Shown in pieces: positions 62,546 to 64,000 of a DNA stretch of 64,000 bases. Origin of the DNA: Sutcliffiella horikoshii (lineage in GTDB: Bacteria; Bacillota; Bacilli; Bacillales; Bacillaceae_I); assembly GCF_002157855.1 (NCBI RefSeq), contig NZ_CP020880.1:3472001-3536000 (forward strand). Direction: 5' to 3'. Under the pieces are notes generated by a model. The model searched no databases and was not told the origin of the DNA. It was given only the letters and a program-made list of their open reading frames with translations. A program made the position numbers and the translations under genes. Each line of letters begins with the position of its first letter. The first letter of the stretch is position 1.

Positions 62546-62672
62546 GCTGTGGATTGGAGCACATGGCGTAGACTCCGGCGGGAGATAGCGGTAGGTTGAG
62601 ACCCCGCAACGAAGTGAGGAGGCTCAAGCACACGCCCCGTGGAAAGCGAAGCCAAGTGCGCAAATCCACAGC
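62546..62672. repeat. RE9, palindromic element inside the ABC operon
   Basis: 127 bp. Perfect inverted ends gctgtggatt / aatccacagc. Core gttgagaccccgcaacgaag ... gaggaggctcaa. Lies between the binding-protein and permease genes, same orientation as RE1. Confidence 0.87.
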
Positions 62673-62702
62673 GGCAGTTAACAGAGCTTACTTTAAATGA
62701 TG

Positions 62703-62730
62703 GGTGGGAGCTAAGTTTTCAGCTCCCACC
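62703..62730 (-). promoter_or_regulatory. Intercistronic hairpin after the solute-binding gene
   Basis: A 10-bp perfect stem (ggtgggagct / agctcccacc) with an 8-nt loop, but no T run follows on the minus strand. It is more likely an RNA-stabilising or attenuating hairpin than a full terminator. Confidence 0.7.
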
Positions 62731-62745
62731 ACATCCTTTGTTGCA

Positions 62746-64000
62746 TTATTCAGGTGTCTTAATATCCGGATATGCATTTTTCACTAAACGATAGAACTCT
62801 TCAATTGCCTCTTCTTTCGTCTTCGTTCCTTCTACATACTCCCCAACCATAGATCCAAAGAATCCGTCGATCTGTTGGTCATATCTTGTTACAGTACCTG
62901 GGTTGATGTTTGCAGCTTCTTCTAAGAAGAACGTATAGTTATTTTGTCCGCCTAAGAATGGCTCTTCGAATTCACCCTTGATTTTTTCTGTAACAGGTAA
63001 GTAGGAAAGCACATCTCCTGTTTCTGTTGCCCAATCAGTTAAGAACTCTTCATCATGAGTCATCATTTGAACGAACTTCCACGCTAGGTCTTTATTTTCA
63101 GAACCTTTATAGATTCCTAACCAAGTTCCGCCCCAGAAGTATGGGTTCGGACCGTTTGTTACTGCCCAGTCTCCAACAGTTTCTTCTGTATTTGTTTTTA
63201 GAACACTGTGAAGACCCCAAGTTGGTAGTGCATAAGCAAACACTTCTGTTTGATCAGAACTTTCCTCGTCTACTTCTTCCCAACCTGCATTGTAGTTGAT
63301 TGGCTCATCCATTGCAGCAAACCACGCTGGAGACCATTCTGGTGCAAATGCAGTTAAATCTTTATCACGTAATTCTTTCGCATAGTCGAAGTAGTTAATT
63401 CTTCCTTCTGTAAGAACAAGCTCGTTATTTTCGTTTACCCATGGTTGTGGATCTTGACCTTGTGCAAACCAACGTACAGCTCCTTCATCAGGGAATAGAC
63501 GATATCCAGCGGATTTCAATTCTTCTCCGACTTCAAACAAACCGTCCATTGAACTCATTCTTTCGCCGATCTCAGCAGGATCATCAGTACCTAACACTTC
63601 TTTAGCAATACTTCTTCTATAGAAGATACCGCCTGGTGTTGTTTGCCAAGATACAGCCTTAATTTTTCCTTCAGAGTCTTTCCCAAGGTCGAATACATAT
63701 GGAACATAGTCATCTTCCCACTCTTGTACGTTGTATGGCTCTTGAGAAAGATCTTCCCAATAATCTTGCTCTACCCAGTCTTTAATGAATGCAAGTTCCC
63801 CAGTAAATACGTCAGGAGCTCCCTGGCCACTTTCTAATACCGGACGTAAGCGCGTTGGATAATCTTCAATTGGAATAATTGTCAGATCAACCGTTACACC
63901 ATTTTCTTCTTTAAATACATTAATTGGTTCTTGTAGCTCGTCCGTAAAGGACCATACAGTTAAATCAGCTTTCTTTGAAGAAGAACTGTTGCTGCAGGCA
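62746..64000 (-). CDS. Extracellular sugar-binding lipoprotein of the ABC importer, partial
   Basis: At least 418 codons; the frame runs off the right window edge just after the lipobox (the first codons seen read Ala-Cys-Ser-Asn-Ser, so only the signal peptide is missing). Mature part opens KKADLTVWSFTDELQEPINVF, typical of CUT1 binding proteins of the MalE type, with GQGAPDVFTGELAFI and later WAVTNGPNPYFWGGTWLGIYKG. It should capture beta-glucan oligosaccharides and pass them to the two permeases. First gene of the operon within view. Confidence 0.93.
   Translation of the reverse strand, partial: ACSNSSSSKKADLTVWSFTDELQEPINVFKEENGVTVDLTIIPIEDYPTRLRPVLESGQGAPDVFTGELAFIKDWVEQDYWEDLSQEPYNVQEWEDDYVPYVFDLGKDSEGKIKAVSWQTTPGGIFYRRSIAKEVLGTDDPAEIGERMSSMDGLFEVGEELKSAGYRLFPDEGAVRWFAQGQDPQPWVNENNELVLTEGRINYFDYAKELRDKDLTAFAPEWSPAWFAAMDEPINYNAGWEEVDEESSDQTEVFAYALPTWGLHSVLKTNTEETVGDWAVTNGPNPYFWGGTWLGIYKGSENKDLAWKFVQMMTHDEEFLTDWATETGDVLSYLPVTEKIKGEFEEPFLGGQNNYTFFLEEAANINPGTVTRYDQQIDGFFGSMVGEYVEGTKTKEEAIEEFYRLVKNAYPDIKTPE

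Overview
The window comes from a low-GC, endospore-forming member of the Bacillaceae. Gene order on the right half of the yug block closely follows Bacillus subtilis (mstX-yugO-yugN-pgi, mrp, yugJ, yuzA, yugI, yugH-yugG, yugF, yugE-patB, kapB-kapD, yuxJ). Sporulation genes (SspH, CotA laccase, KapB/KapD, an Sda-like microprotein), a complete Mrp Na+/H+ antiporter operon and an intracellular subtilisin with an N-terminal IPY motif suggest an alkali-tolerant Bacillus relative. The species cannot be fixed from the sequence alone. No rRNA, tRNA, CRISPR array or prophage was seen.

Layout. 1-1178: end of a capsule/exopolysaccharide operon (Wzz-like protein and a tyrosine-kinase-like protein whose P-loop is degraded). 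1.5-3.5 kb: amidase lipoprotein, RNA methyltransferase-like protein, glutaredoxin. 3.5-7.3 kb: cell-envelope stress operon liaI-liaH-liaF-liaS-liaR with an internal terminator after liaH. 7.3-19.5 kb: intracellular subtilisin, a Gly-rich repetitive protein next to cotA, YjiH, DbpA helicase, metallophosphoesterase, a monooxygenase with a coupled helical partner, a 45-residue Sda-like protein, and a LytTR two-component pair. 19.8-22.2 kb: polyhydroxyalkanoate genes (SDR, phaR, phaC, small ORF). 22.6-35.4 kb: cold-shock protein, symporter, sspH, Mistic/YugO potassium channel, pgi and mrpABCDEFG. 35.4-53.2 kb: the rest of the yug/kap block, a copper-site-deficient SodC-like lipoprotein, a cyclophilin lipoprotein, MFS, AlkD, thioesterase, ArsR, DedA and SDR. 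53.2-64 kb: a beta-glucan utilisation locus (secreted multi-modular GH16, GH30, GH1, two ABC permeases and a solute-binding lipoprotein cut by the window edge) interrupted by an intact IS3-family element.

The most striking unexplained structure is a family of nine palindromic intergenic elements of about 110-190 bp (RE1-RE9). They share a terminal inverted repeat, a conserved core and an apical stem whose arms covary. Most sit just downstream of a gene's terminator hairpin in the same orientation relative to that gene. One lies between the binding-protein and permease genes of the sugar ABC operon, like the REP in E. coli malE-malF. Separate tandem arrays (52/53-bp and 21-bp periods) occupy three convergent gene boundaries, and the IS3 element has inserted inside a fourth array, leaving a 4-bp duplication.

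How genes work together. Lia proteins sense and answer envelope stress. Mrp and YugO handle Na+/H+ and K+. SDR/PhaR/PhaC make storage polyester. The GH16 enzyme would cut extracellular beta-1,3-glucan, the ABC importer would bring in oligosaccharides, and GH30/GH1 (neither with a signal peptide) would finish them inside the cell. kapB is present but kinB, its usual neighbour, is absent from the locus. The window does hold another cytoplasmic PAS-GAF histidine kinase, next to the Sda-like gene.
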